A stretch of 7,344 bases of DNA, from NCBI GenBank assembly GCA_015489285.1, contig WGAA01000026.1, positions 1-7,344 of the forward strand. The letters run 5' to 3'. This DNA is from Anaerolineae bacterium (GTDB lineage: Bacteria; Chloroflexota; Anaerolineae; JAADDB01). Below, piece by piece: positions 1-7,333 of this stretch. The notes beneath the pieces were generated by a model that worked only from the letters and a program-made list of their open reading frames with translations, had not been told where the DNA came from and did not search any database. Numbering within the stretch: the first letter of the stretch is position 1; each line of letters begins with the position of its first letter. The position numbers and the translations under genes were made by a program.

Positions 1-954
1 CCCCATGCGTTCCTGCACGTAGAACACGGGGCCGGGCGATTCCAGCTTGATGGCGATGGCGGTGAGGATCATGAGGGGGGAGAAGAGGATGAGGCCGATC
101 ACCGCGCCCACGATATCCATAGCTCGCTTGGCCGCCAACCGCCATCCCCGCATCGTGATATCCCGCACGGTGAGCAGGGGCAATCCGCCCAGGTCGCCGA
201 TGGACACCTCCGAAGCCATGATCTGGAACACATCGGGGAAGACTTTGACGCCGACCTTCTCCCGCTCACACATGGCGATGATCTGGACCAGCTCCTGGTG
301 ATCGGCTTCGGGGAGGGCGATGATGACCTCGTCGACCCCGTATTTTTCGATGACCTGGGGGATGTCGGGAACCCGGCCGAGGACGGGGATCCCCATGACG
401 GTGTTCGTCTTCCCGTTCACGTCGATGAACCCGACCACCCGATAGCCCAGGTGGGGTTGTTGGATGATCTTCTGCAAGATCATGCGCCCGATCTCCCCCG
501 TCCCCACGATGAGGACCCGGTCGGCCCCGATGCCCCGGGCCTGGAGGGCCTGCTGGAGGGTTCCCAGGAGGATGCGGCCCGTGGTCAGGAGGAGAATGGA
601 AAGGCCCCACGCGTAGGCCAACATGCGGCGCTGGTAGTTGAACTCCTCCTTGTACACGAGGGACATGATGGCCAGGGAGATGAGGAGGGCCAACGTCACG
701 CTGGCCGTGACCACGTACAACTCGTCCAGGGGCTGCACGACCCGCTTGTGTCGGTACATGTGGTTGATGGCCAGGGTCACCACCAGGACGAGGACGTAGG
801 TGATGAGCATGGGCACGTAGGGGGTGAAGTCCTCCCCCATGCCCGGATGAGGGGTGAGAAGGCGCAGGCGGAACGCGCCGTAGAACGCGATGCCGGAGAG
901 GAGGATGTCGCTCAACAGCTGGGCGAAGACGTACAAAAAGTGTACCCGCTTCAC
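1..954 (-). CDS. Polyprenyl-phosphate sugar-1-phosphate transferase (PssY/WbaP-like), C-terminus cut by window edge
   Basis: The visible 318 codons stay open to the window edge. Residues 5-30, 48-66, 82-101 and 112-130 look like four membrane helices. A Rossmann-like CoA_binding_3 domain follows (about 146-265), with VLIVGTGEIG at 147-156. The start of the Bac_transf domain (from about 272) contains the membrane helix with the Ser-Pro break (S292-P293) and SPGPVFYVQERMG at 306-318. The family moves a sugar-1-phosphate from a nucleotide sugar to undecaprenyl phosphate at the cytoplasmic membrane face, the first step of a surface glycan. The catalytic Asp-Glu pair normally lies further on and is outside the window, so activity and sugar cannot be judged. 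The GTG start at 954 shares the bases GTGA with the stop of the upstream glycosyltransferase. A GAGGAGG sequence about 9 bases before it supports this start and suggests translational coupling. Confidence 0.93.
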   Translation of the reverse strand, partial: MKRVHFLYVFAQLLSDILLSGIAFYGAFRLRLLTPHPGMGEDFTPYVPMLITYVLVLVVTLAINHMYRHKRVVQPLDELYVVTASVTLALLISLAIMSLVYKEEFNYQRRMLAYAWGLSILLLTTGRILLGTLQQALQARGIGADRVLIVGTGEIGRMILQKIIQQPHLGYRVVGFIDVNGKTNTVMGIPVLGRVPDIPQVIEKYGVDEVIIALPEADHQELVQIIAMCEREKVGVKVFPDVFQIMASEVSIGDLGGLPLLTVRDITMRGWRLAAKRAMDIVGAVIGLILFSPLMILTAIAIKLESPGPVFYVQERMG

Positions 955-1958
955 CGTCCTTCCCCTCCTCGTCGAACCCGCTGCCACGTCAATTCAAGCC
1001 AGCGCAAGAACACGTCTAGCGATCCTTTGAGGGCGATGCCCGTCAGAATGAGCCAGTGTAAGGGCTTTGGCGTCGTCGCCGCGTAGTGTTTGCGGTAGAA
1101 GATCACCATCGCCCGGTAGAATTCTACTCGGGCTCGCCGACTCTGTCGAGAAGCCGCCTCCTTGACGTGCAGGACGGTGACATCCGCGTTGTACCACACT
1201 TGCCACCCCCGGGCCTTGATGCGGTAGGCCCAATCCAGGTCCTCCCCGTACATGAAGAAGGCCTCGTCCAAGAGGCCCGCCTCTTCGACGGCCTCCCGTC
1301 GCACCATCATGAAAGCGCCCACCACACTGTCCACCTCCAGGGTGACCGTCTCCGGCACGAAGGTCATGTTGTAGCGGGCAAAGCGGGGACTGTGGGGGAA
1401 GAGTTTGTGGAGGCCTAACATGCGGTAGAAGGAGACCTCCGGCGTGGGGAAGGAACGACGGCAGGCCAGATCCAGGGAGCCGTCGGGGCGGATGAGACGG
1501 GGGCCGGCGACCCCGGCCCGGGGATGGGCATCCATGAACGCGACCATGTCGGCCAGGGCGTTGGGGGGGAGTTCGGTATCCGGGTTGAGCAGGAGCGCGT
1601 AACGGGGCAGGGGCCCGGGGGATCGCAAGAGGTCCGCGTAGGGGCGGGCCTGCCCCGCTTCCCACACGGTTGCGTCGGGGGGCGCTTCCGGGATGTGGGT
1701 TTCCTCGCCCACGGGACGGAACCCGTACGCCAGGAGGCCCAGGTTGTTCCCGTAGGGATAGCCCGCGTTGACCGGGTTGGCGATGAGGCGCACACGAGGA
1801 AATCGTTCCCGGACCATCTCCACCGTGCCGTCGGAGGACGCGTTGTCCACCACCGTCACGTGGAAGGTCACAGGCCCCCGGCTGGCGAAAACCGTCTCCA
1901 GACAGCGGGCGAGGAGATCCCGCGTATTATACGAAACGATGACGATCCCCACATCCAT
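951..1958 (-). CDS. Glycosyltransferase family 2 (rhamnosyltransferase-like)
   Basis: This 335-residue GT-A fold enzyme should transfer a sugar from a nucleotide sugar to a lipid-linked glycan at the cytoplasmic membrane face. Visible motifs in order are IVIVSYNTRDLL (5-16), VVDNASSDGT (36-45), NAGYPYGNN (64-72), the metal-binding LLLNPDTEL (122-130), RPDGSLDLACRRSFPTP (157-173) and FMYGEDLDWAYRIKARGW (235-252), which holds the likely catalytic base. Residues 301-318 are hydrophobic and may touch the membrane. About 30 extra Pro/Gly-rich residues sit between GNN and NPDTE (roughly 78-112), where most relatives have a short linker. The ATG at 1958 has a perfect AAGGAGG (1970-1976), though the 11-base spacing is long. 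The peptidase gene ends 20 bases upstream, and the 3' end overlaps the next transferase by 4 bases. Donor and acceptor are unknown. Confidence 0.93.
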   Translation of the reverse strand: MDVGIVIVSYNTRDLLARCLETVFASRGPVTFHVTVVDNASSDGTVEMVRERFPRVRLIANPVNAGYPYGNNLGLLAYGFRPVGEETHIPEAPPDATVWEAGQARPYADLLRSPGPLPRYALLLNPDTELPPNALADMVAFMDAHPRAGVAGPRLIRPDGSLDLACRRSFPTPEVSFYRMLGLHKLFPHSPRFARYNMTFVPETVTLEVDSVVGAFMMVRREAVEEAGLLDEAFFMYGEDLDWAYRIKARGWQVWYNADVTVLHVKEAASRQSRRARVEFYRAMVIFYRKHYAATTPKPLHWLILTGIALKGSLDVFLRWLELTWQRVRRGGEGR

Positions 1959-1978
1959 GGACGGCCGGGCCTCCTTGT

Positions 1979-3847
1979 TCAGGCAAAGAGGACGTGGACC
2001 TTCAAAAAGGTGAGCACGTCACTATAGTACGCTTCGATGGTTTCCGGCTTGCGCCACCCGTGTCCTTCCCCTTCGTAAAGACGGTACAGGTGGGGCACTC
2101 GGTTCCGGCGCAAGACCTCCACCAACCGCTCCGCCTGATCGGGAGGCACCACCTTGTCCTCCGCCCCCTGGAAGATGGCCACCGGGTCACGAATGCGGTC
2201 CGCGTGGAAGAGGGGGGACCACTCCCGGTAGCGCGCGGCGGCCTCGGGCAAGGGCCCTACCAGGGTGTCCGTGTAGTGGGCTTCGAACTTGTGGGTGTCC
2301 ATGGCCAGGGAGAAGAGATCCGTGACCCCGTAGAGGCAGATGCCGGCCTTGAACAGGCCGGGATGCCGAATGAGCACGTTGAGCACGGTGTATCCCCCGG
2401 CACTTCCCCCCTTGACGACGAGCTTCTCCGGGTGGGCCAGCTTCTGCTCGACGAGGGCATGGGCCGCGGAGACCACGTCCTCCACGTCGTATTCCCCCCA
2501 GTGCCCTTTGAGCGCGTTCATGTAAGAGCGACCGTACCCGGTGCTCCCCCGGTAGTTCACCTCGAGCACGGCCCATCCCCGGCTGGTGAAGAATTGGACA
2601 TCCGCGTTGAAATTGGCCACCCGCTGGGACGTGGGCCCCCCGTGGACGTTCACGATGGCAGGGGGAAGCCCCCGGCCGGTGAAGCGACTGTTCGTGGGGG
2701 GATAGTAGAGCCCGTGGACGGTCGTGCCGTCGGGCGCGTGCCAGTGAATGGGCACGGGTTCGGACAGGTCCGCGAGGGGGATGTTCTCGGGGGTGCTGCG
2801 GCGGATCACCCGCCATCCTCCCTCCCCCCAGGTCACAATGCGCGGGGATATGCGGGAGGAGGAGGCGATGAGCGCAAGGCGTCCCGTCACAGGGGAGACG
2901 GCAGGCTGGTCGAACCAGGTATACGGCCCCATCTCCACCTCGGTCACGGTCCGTGAGTCCACCCGGACGTGAAGGAGGGTGGCTATGCCCCGGTCGTTGC
3001 GCCGCGCGTATATCCTCTTCCCGTCGGGCGTCCAGGCGTAGGTGCGCAGCCCCTGAACCCAGGCCGGGGCCGCGAGGACCGTCCCCTCCCCCTCGAGGAG
3101 GGAGATGCGCTCGCCCGTCTCCAGGTCATACAGTTCCAGCCGGTCCCATTCCCCGTCCCCGATGATGTAGCTCAGGAAGCGCCCGTCGGGGGAGAATTCG
3201 GGCTGGAACACGGGGATGTCATCCCCCCCGGCCACGAGCCGACGTTCCACGAGCCGCGGCGGCTCCCCTTCGACCCGGCCCACGTACACGCGCGTGCCGT
3301 CCCAGGGCATGTTGGGGTGATCCCATTCCACCCAGGCCACCAGGGGGCGCTGCGGATGCCAGGCGGGTTGCATGTAGAAGTCCGCTCCTGTGGCCAGCTT
3401 CTGGGGCCAGTCCCGCCCCTCCGTGTCCACCAGGGCCAGGGTGTCCTCCCCTTCGTAGGTGTGGACGAAGAGGAGCCATCTCCCGTCCGGGGAGGGGGTG
3501 GGCGATGCCGCGTGGCCGAACCGGGGGGTAATGGGCCGGGGTTCTCCCCCCTCCAGGTCCTGGCGGAACACGCGATCCTGGGCCACGAAGTAGAGGGTCT
3601 TCGGGCCCACCCCGAAGGATCCTCCACCGTAGCCGACCCCTCCGCGAATCGAATAGGTGGCAAAGGCATCCCGGGCCGCGTCCCCCTCACGCGTCAGGAC
3701 GACCAGGTGCCGGCCGCCGCGTCCCTCCTCCCAGGCCACCCGGTCTCCACTCCATTGGACGTCGTTCAGGCGCAGGCTTTCCGTAAGCCAGCGGGGGGAG
3801 AGGGGACTTTCCCACAGCCCGTAGGGACGCACTTCCTTCTCGCTCAT
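1979..3847 (-). CDS. S9 family (prolyl oligopeptidase-type) serine peptidase
   Basis: This 622-residue protein has the two-part layout of acylaminoacyl-peptidase and dipeptidyl-peptidase relatives. Residues about 20-350 form a TolB/WD40-like beta-propeller with repeated SPDGRWLLF and SPDGRFLSY blades (119-127, 219-227). Residues about 370-620 form an alpha/beta hydrolase. HGGP (402-405) supplies the oxyanion region. The likely triad is S482 in GGSAGG, D564 in GAEDKVVPP and H596 in GEGHGW, so it looks active. It should release short peptides or N-terminal residues in the cytoplasm, because there is no signal peptide or membrane segment. The usual VHEYGGG motif reads GGVGYGGG here (69-76), a departure from the family norm. 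The ATG at 3847 has AAGGAG six bases upstream. It lies 23 bases after prs and 20 before the GT2 gene, so probably in one operon. Substrate specificity is not visible. Confidence 0.94.
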   Translation of the reverse strand: MSEKEVRPYGLWESPLSPRWLTESLRLNDVQWSGDRVAWEEGRGGRHLVVLTREGDAARDAFATYSIRGGVGYGGGSFGVGPKTLYFVAQDRVFRQDLEGGEPRPITPRFGHAASPTPSPDGRWLLFVHTYEGEDTLALVDTEGRDWPQKLATGADFYMQPAWHPQRPLVAWVEWDHPNMPWDGTRVYVGRVEGEPPRLVERRLVAGGDDIPVFQPEFSPDGRFLSYIIGDGEWDRLELYDLETGERISLLEGEGTVLAAPAWVQGLRTYAWTPDGKRIYARRNDRGIATLLHVRVDSRTVTEVEMGPYTWFDQPAVSPVTGRLALIASSSRISPRIVTWGEGGWRVIRRSTPENIPLADLSEPVPIHWHAPDGTTVHGLYYPPTNSRFTGRGLPPAIVNVHGGPTSQRVANFNADVQFFTSRGWAVLEVNYRGSTGYGRSYMNALKGHWGEYDVEDVVSAAHALVEQKLAHPEKLVVKGGSAGGYTVLNVLIRHPGLFKAGICLYGVTDLFSLAMDTHKFEAHYTDTLVGPLPEAAARYREWSPLFHADRIRDPVAIFQGAEDKVVPPDQAERLVEVLRRNRVPHLYRLYEGEGHGWRKPETIEAYYSDVLTFLKVHVLFA

Positions 3848-3870
3848 GGACGACTCCTTGTTAGGAGGGA

Positions 3871-4824
3871 TTATTCGTTGAACAGCGCGCCGACGGAAAT
3901 GCCCACGTGAATGCGCCGGATGACCTCGCCGAGGAGGTCTCCCACGTTGAGGATCTCCAGCCGGTCCCCCAGCATCTCCCGCACGGGATCCCGCACGAGG
4001 ACGGTGTTGGTCACGTAGATCTTGGAGAGGGGGCTGGCGGCAAGGCGTTCCGGCGCGGGTGGGGAGAAGATGGGATGGGTGGCGCAGGCGAACACCTCCC
4101 GGGCGCCCTGTTCCAGGAGGAATGTGGCCGCGCTGGTGATCGTCCCCGCGGTGTCGATCTCATCATCCACCAGGAGGGCATTCGCGCCCTTCACATCGCC
4201 GATGAGATTGTAAATCGTCGTCCGGTCCCCCTCGGGCGAGCGGCGCTTCTCGATGATGGCCAGGGGAACGCCCAGGCGTTCCGCGAAGAGACGGCTGCGG
4301 CGTACCGCACCGATGTCCGGGGATACCACGACCAGGTTGGGGATTTCCTGCCGGCGGATGTGGTCCAGAAGGATGGGGGTGGCGCTGAGCTCGTCGACGG
4401 GGATGGTGAAGAAGCCCTGGATTTGGCCCGCGTGGAGGTCGAAGGTGAGCACCCGGTTGGCACCGGCCACGGTGATCAGGTCCGCGACCAGGCGTCCGGT
4501 GATGGGGACCCGCGGCTGGTCCTTCTTGTCGGACCGTCCGTAGCCGTAATAGGGGATGACCGCAGTGATGCGGGCAGCCGAATCCCGGCGCAACGTGTCC
4601 AGGAACACCAGGAGCTCCATCAAGTTATCGTTGGTCGGCGGGGACGTGGGTTGAATGAGGAAGACGTCCTTTCCCCGCACACTTTCGTGCAGGCGGCAGA
4701 AGGTGTTCGTGTTCGGGAACTGGAACACATCGGCTTCGCTGAGCTCGATACCCAAATAATCGGCCACCGCCTCGGCCAGGGGCCGATTCGCCGTACCGGA
4801 AAACAGGGCCAATTCTCCGTACAT
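3871..4824 (-). CDS. prs: Ribose-phosphate pyrophosphokinase (PRPP synthetase)
   Basis: The enzyme makes phosphoribosyl pyrophosphate from ribose 5-phosphate and ATP, feeding purine, pyrimidine, NAD, His and Trp synthesis in the cytoplasm. At 317 residues it matches class I enzymes. Visible motifs are ESVRGKDVFLIQPT (47-60), NDNLMELL (65-72), PYYGYGRSDKKDQPRVPI (91-108), DLHAGQIQGFF (129-139, with the catalytic-region H131), the flexible-loop EKRR (192-195) and the PRPP-binding LLVDDEIDTAGT (217-228). Two motifs differ from Bacillus-type enzymes: FPNTN (36-40) replaces FSDGE, and GRSDKK (96-101) replaces ARQDRK. I believe these variants recur in Chloroflexota-style proteins, so they need not mean lost function. 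The ATG at 4824 is chosen because MYGELALFSG begins the family fold and GGAGGAG lies eight bases upstream. An in-frame ATG at 4905 would add 27 mostly basic residues. It appears to lead the operon. Confidence 0.97.
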   Translation of the reverse strand: MYGELALFSGTANRPLAEAVADYLGIELSEADVFQFPNTNTFCRLHESVRGKDVFLIQPTSPPTNDNLMELLVFLDTLRRDSAARITAVIPYYGYGRSDKKDQPRVPITGRLVADLITVAGANRVLTFDLHAGQIQGFFTIPVDELSATPILLDHIRRQEIPNLVVVSPDIGAVRRSRLFAERLGVPLAIIEKRRSPEGDRTTIYNLIGDVKGANALLVDDEIDTAGTITSAATFLLEQGAREVFACATHPIFSPPAPERLAASPLSKIYVTNTVLVRDPVREMLGDRLEILNVGDLLGEVIRRIHVGISVGALFNE

Positions 4825-4832
4825 CACAGGTG

Positions 4833-4839
4833 CTCCTCC
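4833..4839 (-). promoter_or_regulatory. Ribosome binding site fixing the prs start
   Basis: GGAGGAG on the minus strand ends 8 bases before the ATG at 4824. It favours this start over the in-frame ATG at 4905, which has only a G-run directly touching it and no properly spaced site. Confidence 0.8.
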
Positions 4840-4852
4840 ACGAGTTATGACC

Positions 4853-4922
4853 GCCCCGGTCGCGTGGGGCCATCTGCGCTGCTTTTTGGGACGACGGCGC
4901 CTCATCCCCCTGTCGGCGGGGG
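4853..4922 (-). promoter_or_regulatory. Predicted prs leader with two GC-rich hairpins
   Basis: Downstream of the predicted promoter, the minus-strand leader holds two short stems. The first has 5-bp C/G arms at 4906-4910 and 4918-4922 with a 7-base loop, at the very 5' end of the expected transcript. The second has GCCCC/GGGGC arms at 4853-4857 and 4866-4870 with an 8-base loop. The G-rich arm of the first could instead pair with the C-rich arm of the second, which would be a switchable leader. No T-run follows either stem, so neither looks like an intrinsic terminator. Such stems arise easily in GC-rich DNA, so function is only a possibility. Confidence 0.3.
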
Positions 4923-4929
4923 CATCTCC

Positions 4930-4958
4930 ATTATACCCGCGGGAGCCGAAAGGATAAA
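4930..4958 (-). promoter_or_regulatory. Candidate sigma-70-type promoter for the prs operon
   Basis: A perfect TATAAT (4930-4935) lies in the 171-base gap between the permease and prs, reading towards prs. TTTATC (4953-4958) sits 17 bases upstream and matches the -35 consensus at only 3 of 6 positions. Transcription would begin near 4923, giving a leader of about 100 bases. The spacer contains the 8-bp palindrome CCCGCGGG (4936-4943) directly next to the -10 box, which could be a small operator or chance. The AT-rich hexamer stands out in this GC-rich, non-coding context. Confidence 0.6.
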
Positions 4959-4995
4959 TTTCCCGGCCTCTTGTGCCTCCTCTCCTCGTCCCTTG

Positions 4996-6214
4996 TCAGG
5001 CGCTGCGCAAGGCCTGCCAGATCTGGCGCAATCCGGGTCGCTGGCCGTAGATGAGGATGCCGAAGCGGAAGAGTTTCGCGCCGAACCACAAGGCCAGAGG
5101 AATGCTCGCGTACACGCTCAGGAGACTGAGGACGATGTCGATGGTGGGCGGTTCGCTGATGGGCAGACGAAGGAGCATCATCCCCGGAGCGGTCAGGGGG
5201 AAGATGCTCACCGCGCGCAGGATAACGGAATCGGGGGAGGTGAAGAGGATACCGCTCAACATGAAGGGGATGGCCGCGACGAGGGACACGACCCCCGATA
5301 TCTGCTGGCTCTCGCGCATGTTCGTTCCCAGGGCGGCCAACCCCGCGTACAGGGTCGCGTAGAGGAAGTAGCCACCGACGTAATAAAGGGCGATCAGGAG
5401 GTAAAAGCTCCAGGGGAAGGGGGGCAGGAAGATGACCAGAGCGAGCAGCCCTCCCCCCGAGAGGAGGAGCACGGTGAGAAACCAGATGGCGACCTGGGTG
5501 AGCCCGACCGCGCCCAGCCCGACGACCTTCCCCAAAAACCACTCCATCGTCTTCAAGGAGGAGAGGATGATCTCCACCAGGCGGTTTTCCTTCTCTTCGG
5601 CCACCCCCTGGAGGACGTAACCCGAGCTCATGAAGATGCTGAAGATCAGGAGCATCCCCAGGGCATAGGAGATGGCGATGCGCCCGACGGAGGCCAGGGG
5701 CGAGCTGGGGAGCGTCTTCCCCGTGATGGGGATGACCTGCACGATGGGCTTTTCCACCCGCGGGAGGAGATCCGGCGGGACGTGTTGGGCGACGAGGTGG
5801 GTAGAGAGAAAGGCGCGCACACGGGTGGAATCCTCCAGGGTGGAGAGGATCACGTTCCCCACGGGCGAGTACGCGTAGATCTTCCCCGTCTCCACATAAT
5901 CCGGGGGGATGCGGATGACGGCCATGACCTTCCGCCGGTCCGCGGCGGCCTTTGCCTCCTCCATCGAGGGGTAAAGGACGAAATCCTTCTGGAACTCGGG
6001 GAGGATGCGCTCGATGATGCCGGCCTCGTCCACCACCGCGTAGGGCTTCTCCATGCTGCCGAAAAGGGAGGCGAACTTGTGCGCGATGGCCTGGGTGGAC
6101 ACGCTGGTGAGGGCGACGATGACGAACATGATGAGGGGGACCAGAAGGGTGACGATGATGAACCCCGGCCGGCGGACGTTCATCATGTACTCGTGTCGTG
6201 CAACGGTCCACACT

Positions 6215-6228
<14 letters not shown>
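4996..6228 (-). CDS. ABC-2 type transporter permease (NatB/YhaP-like)
   Basis: This 410-residue membrane protein should form the channel of an ABC exporter with the ATPase encoded just upstream. An N-terminal amphipathic start (MNWRKVWTVARHEY) leads into helix 1 (about 22-41). A large extracytoplasmic domain follows (about 42-182). Further helices lie near 183-205, 232-257, 274-298, 311-330, 336-355 and 362-383. The segment EEKENRLVEIILSSL (211-225) is the hallmark cytoplasmic coupling stretch of NatB-type ABC-2 permeases (PF12698, COG1668 style). Known relatives export sodium or unknown compounds, and the sequence does not reveal the substrate here. The ATG at 6228 lies inside the last codons of the ATPase gene, a 14-base overlap in another frame. 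AAGGAGG (6235-6241) ends six bases before it, so translation is probably coupled. No terminator hairpin is apparent after the TGA. Confidence 0.93.
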
Positions 6229-7120
<892 letters not shown>

Positions 7121-7126
7121 AACATG

Positions 7127-7133
7127 ACCTCCT
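7127..7133 (-). promoter_or_regulatory. Ribosome binding site fixing the ABC ATPase start
   Basis: AGGAGGT on the minus strand ends six bases before the ATG at 7120. It begins three bases from heptad array A, so the repeat belongs to the untranslated leader or promoter region and not to the gene. Confidence 0.85.
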
Positions 7134-7135
7134 GA

Positions 7136-7164
7136 AGTAACGAGTAACGGAGTAACGAGTAATG
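7136..7164. repeat. Heptad tandem array A (AGTAACG x4)
   Basis: Copies lie at 7136-7142, 7143-7149, 7151-7157 and 7158-7164. The first three are identical, the last has one change (AGTAATG), and a single extra G at 7150 interrupts the phase. Written in another register the unit is ACGAGTA. Confidence 0.9.
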
Positions 7165-7181
7165 GGTTGGCGCGGAAAGAC

Positions 7182-7209
7182 AACGATTAACGATTGACGA
7201 TTAACGATT
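7182..7209. repeat. Heptad tandem array B (AACGATT x4)
   Basis: Four units lie at 7182-7188, 7189-7195, 7196-7202 and 7203-7209. The third has one change (GACGATT). In the ACG-first register the unit is ACGATTA. Confidence 0.9.
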
Positions 7210-7213
7210 AAAA

Positions 7214-7254
7214 GGGTTGGCGCGAAGACAAGATTGATCCTACAGCGCCAACTC
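7214..7254. other. Inverted repeat able to form a stem-loop
   Basis: GTTGGCGC at 7216-7223 faces GCGCCAAC at 7245-7252 across a 21-base loop. Read as RNA, the stem can be lengthened by a G-U pair (7215/7253) and a G-C pair (7214/7254). No T-run follows on either strand, so it is not a typical intrinsic terminator. It could act as a DNA cruciform, a protein site or an RNA leader structure for the ABC genes. Confidence 0.55.
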
Positions 7255-7267
7255 TCCTGCCCAAATT

Positions 7268-7303
7268 ACGCATCACGCATCACGCATCACGCATCACGTC
7301 ATC
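7268..7303. repeat. Heptad tandem array C (ACGCATC x4, then a degenerate copy)
   Basis: Four perfect units lie at 7268-7274, 7275-7281, 7282-7288 and 7289-7295. They are followed by ACGTCATC (7296-7303), a fifth unit with one inserted T. The array lies between the two inverted GTTGGCG modules. Confidence 0.93.
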
Positions 7304-7333
7304 CGACCACGCCAACTCCCCCCTCCGCGCCTG

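Larger units (their letters stand above)
7164..7316. repeat. Four GTTGGCG modules, two direct and two inverted, separating the heptad arrays
   Basis: GGGTTGGCGCG occurs at 7164-7174 and 7214-7224, each followed closely by AAGACAA. The inverted form CGCCAAC occurs at 7246-7252 and 7310-7316. The outer pair (7166-7175 against 7307-7316) matches at 9 of 10 bases. The inner pair (7216-7223 against 7245-7252) is a perfect 8-bp inverted repeat. Arrays A, B, C and D lie outside or between the modules. Confidence 0.8.

Noticed and set aside
1926..1931. TATAAT on the minus strand near the start of the GT2 gene
   Set aside because: It is formed by the Tyr-Asn codons of the conserved SYNT motif, lies after the start codon and has no -35 element at the right distance.
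1524..3910. Shorter plus-strand open frames opposite the GT2 and peptidase genes (for example 1524-2027, 1994-2956, 2969-3910)
   Set aside because: They are antisense shadows of strong family matches, with the same biased composition and no motif.
4825..4905. 27-residue N-terminal extension of prs from the ATG at 4905
   Set aside because: The extension is basic and unlike the family, its ATG lacks a spaced Shine-Dalgarno sequence, and it overlaps the predicted leader. The ATG at 4824 fits both the family start and a good binding site.
7121..7183. 21-residue N-terminal extension of the ABC ATPase from the ATG at 7183
   Set aside because: It would be encoded mostly by heptad array A and would bury the AGGAGGT site inside the gene. 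The ATG at 7120 is better supported.
7214..7254. Rho-independent terminator for a gene outside the window
   Set aside because: A stem is present, but no T-run follows it on either strand and the 21-base loop is long.
7136..7303. CRISPR array
   Set aside because: The units are 7 bp and directly tandem, with no 25-40 bp repeats, no unique spacers and no cas genes nearby.
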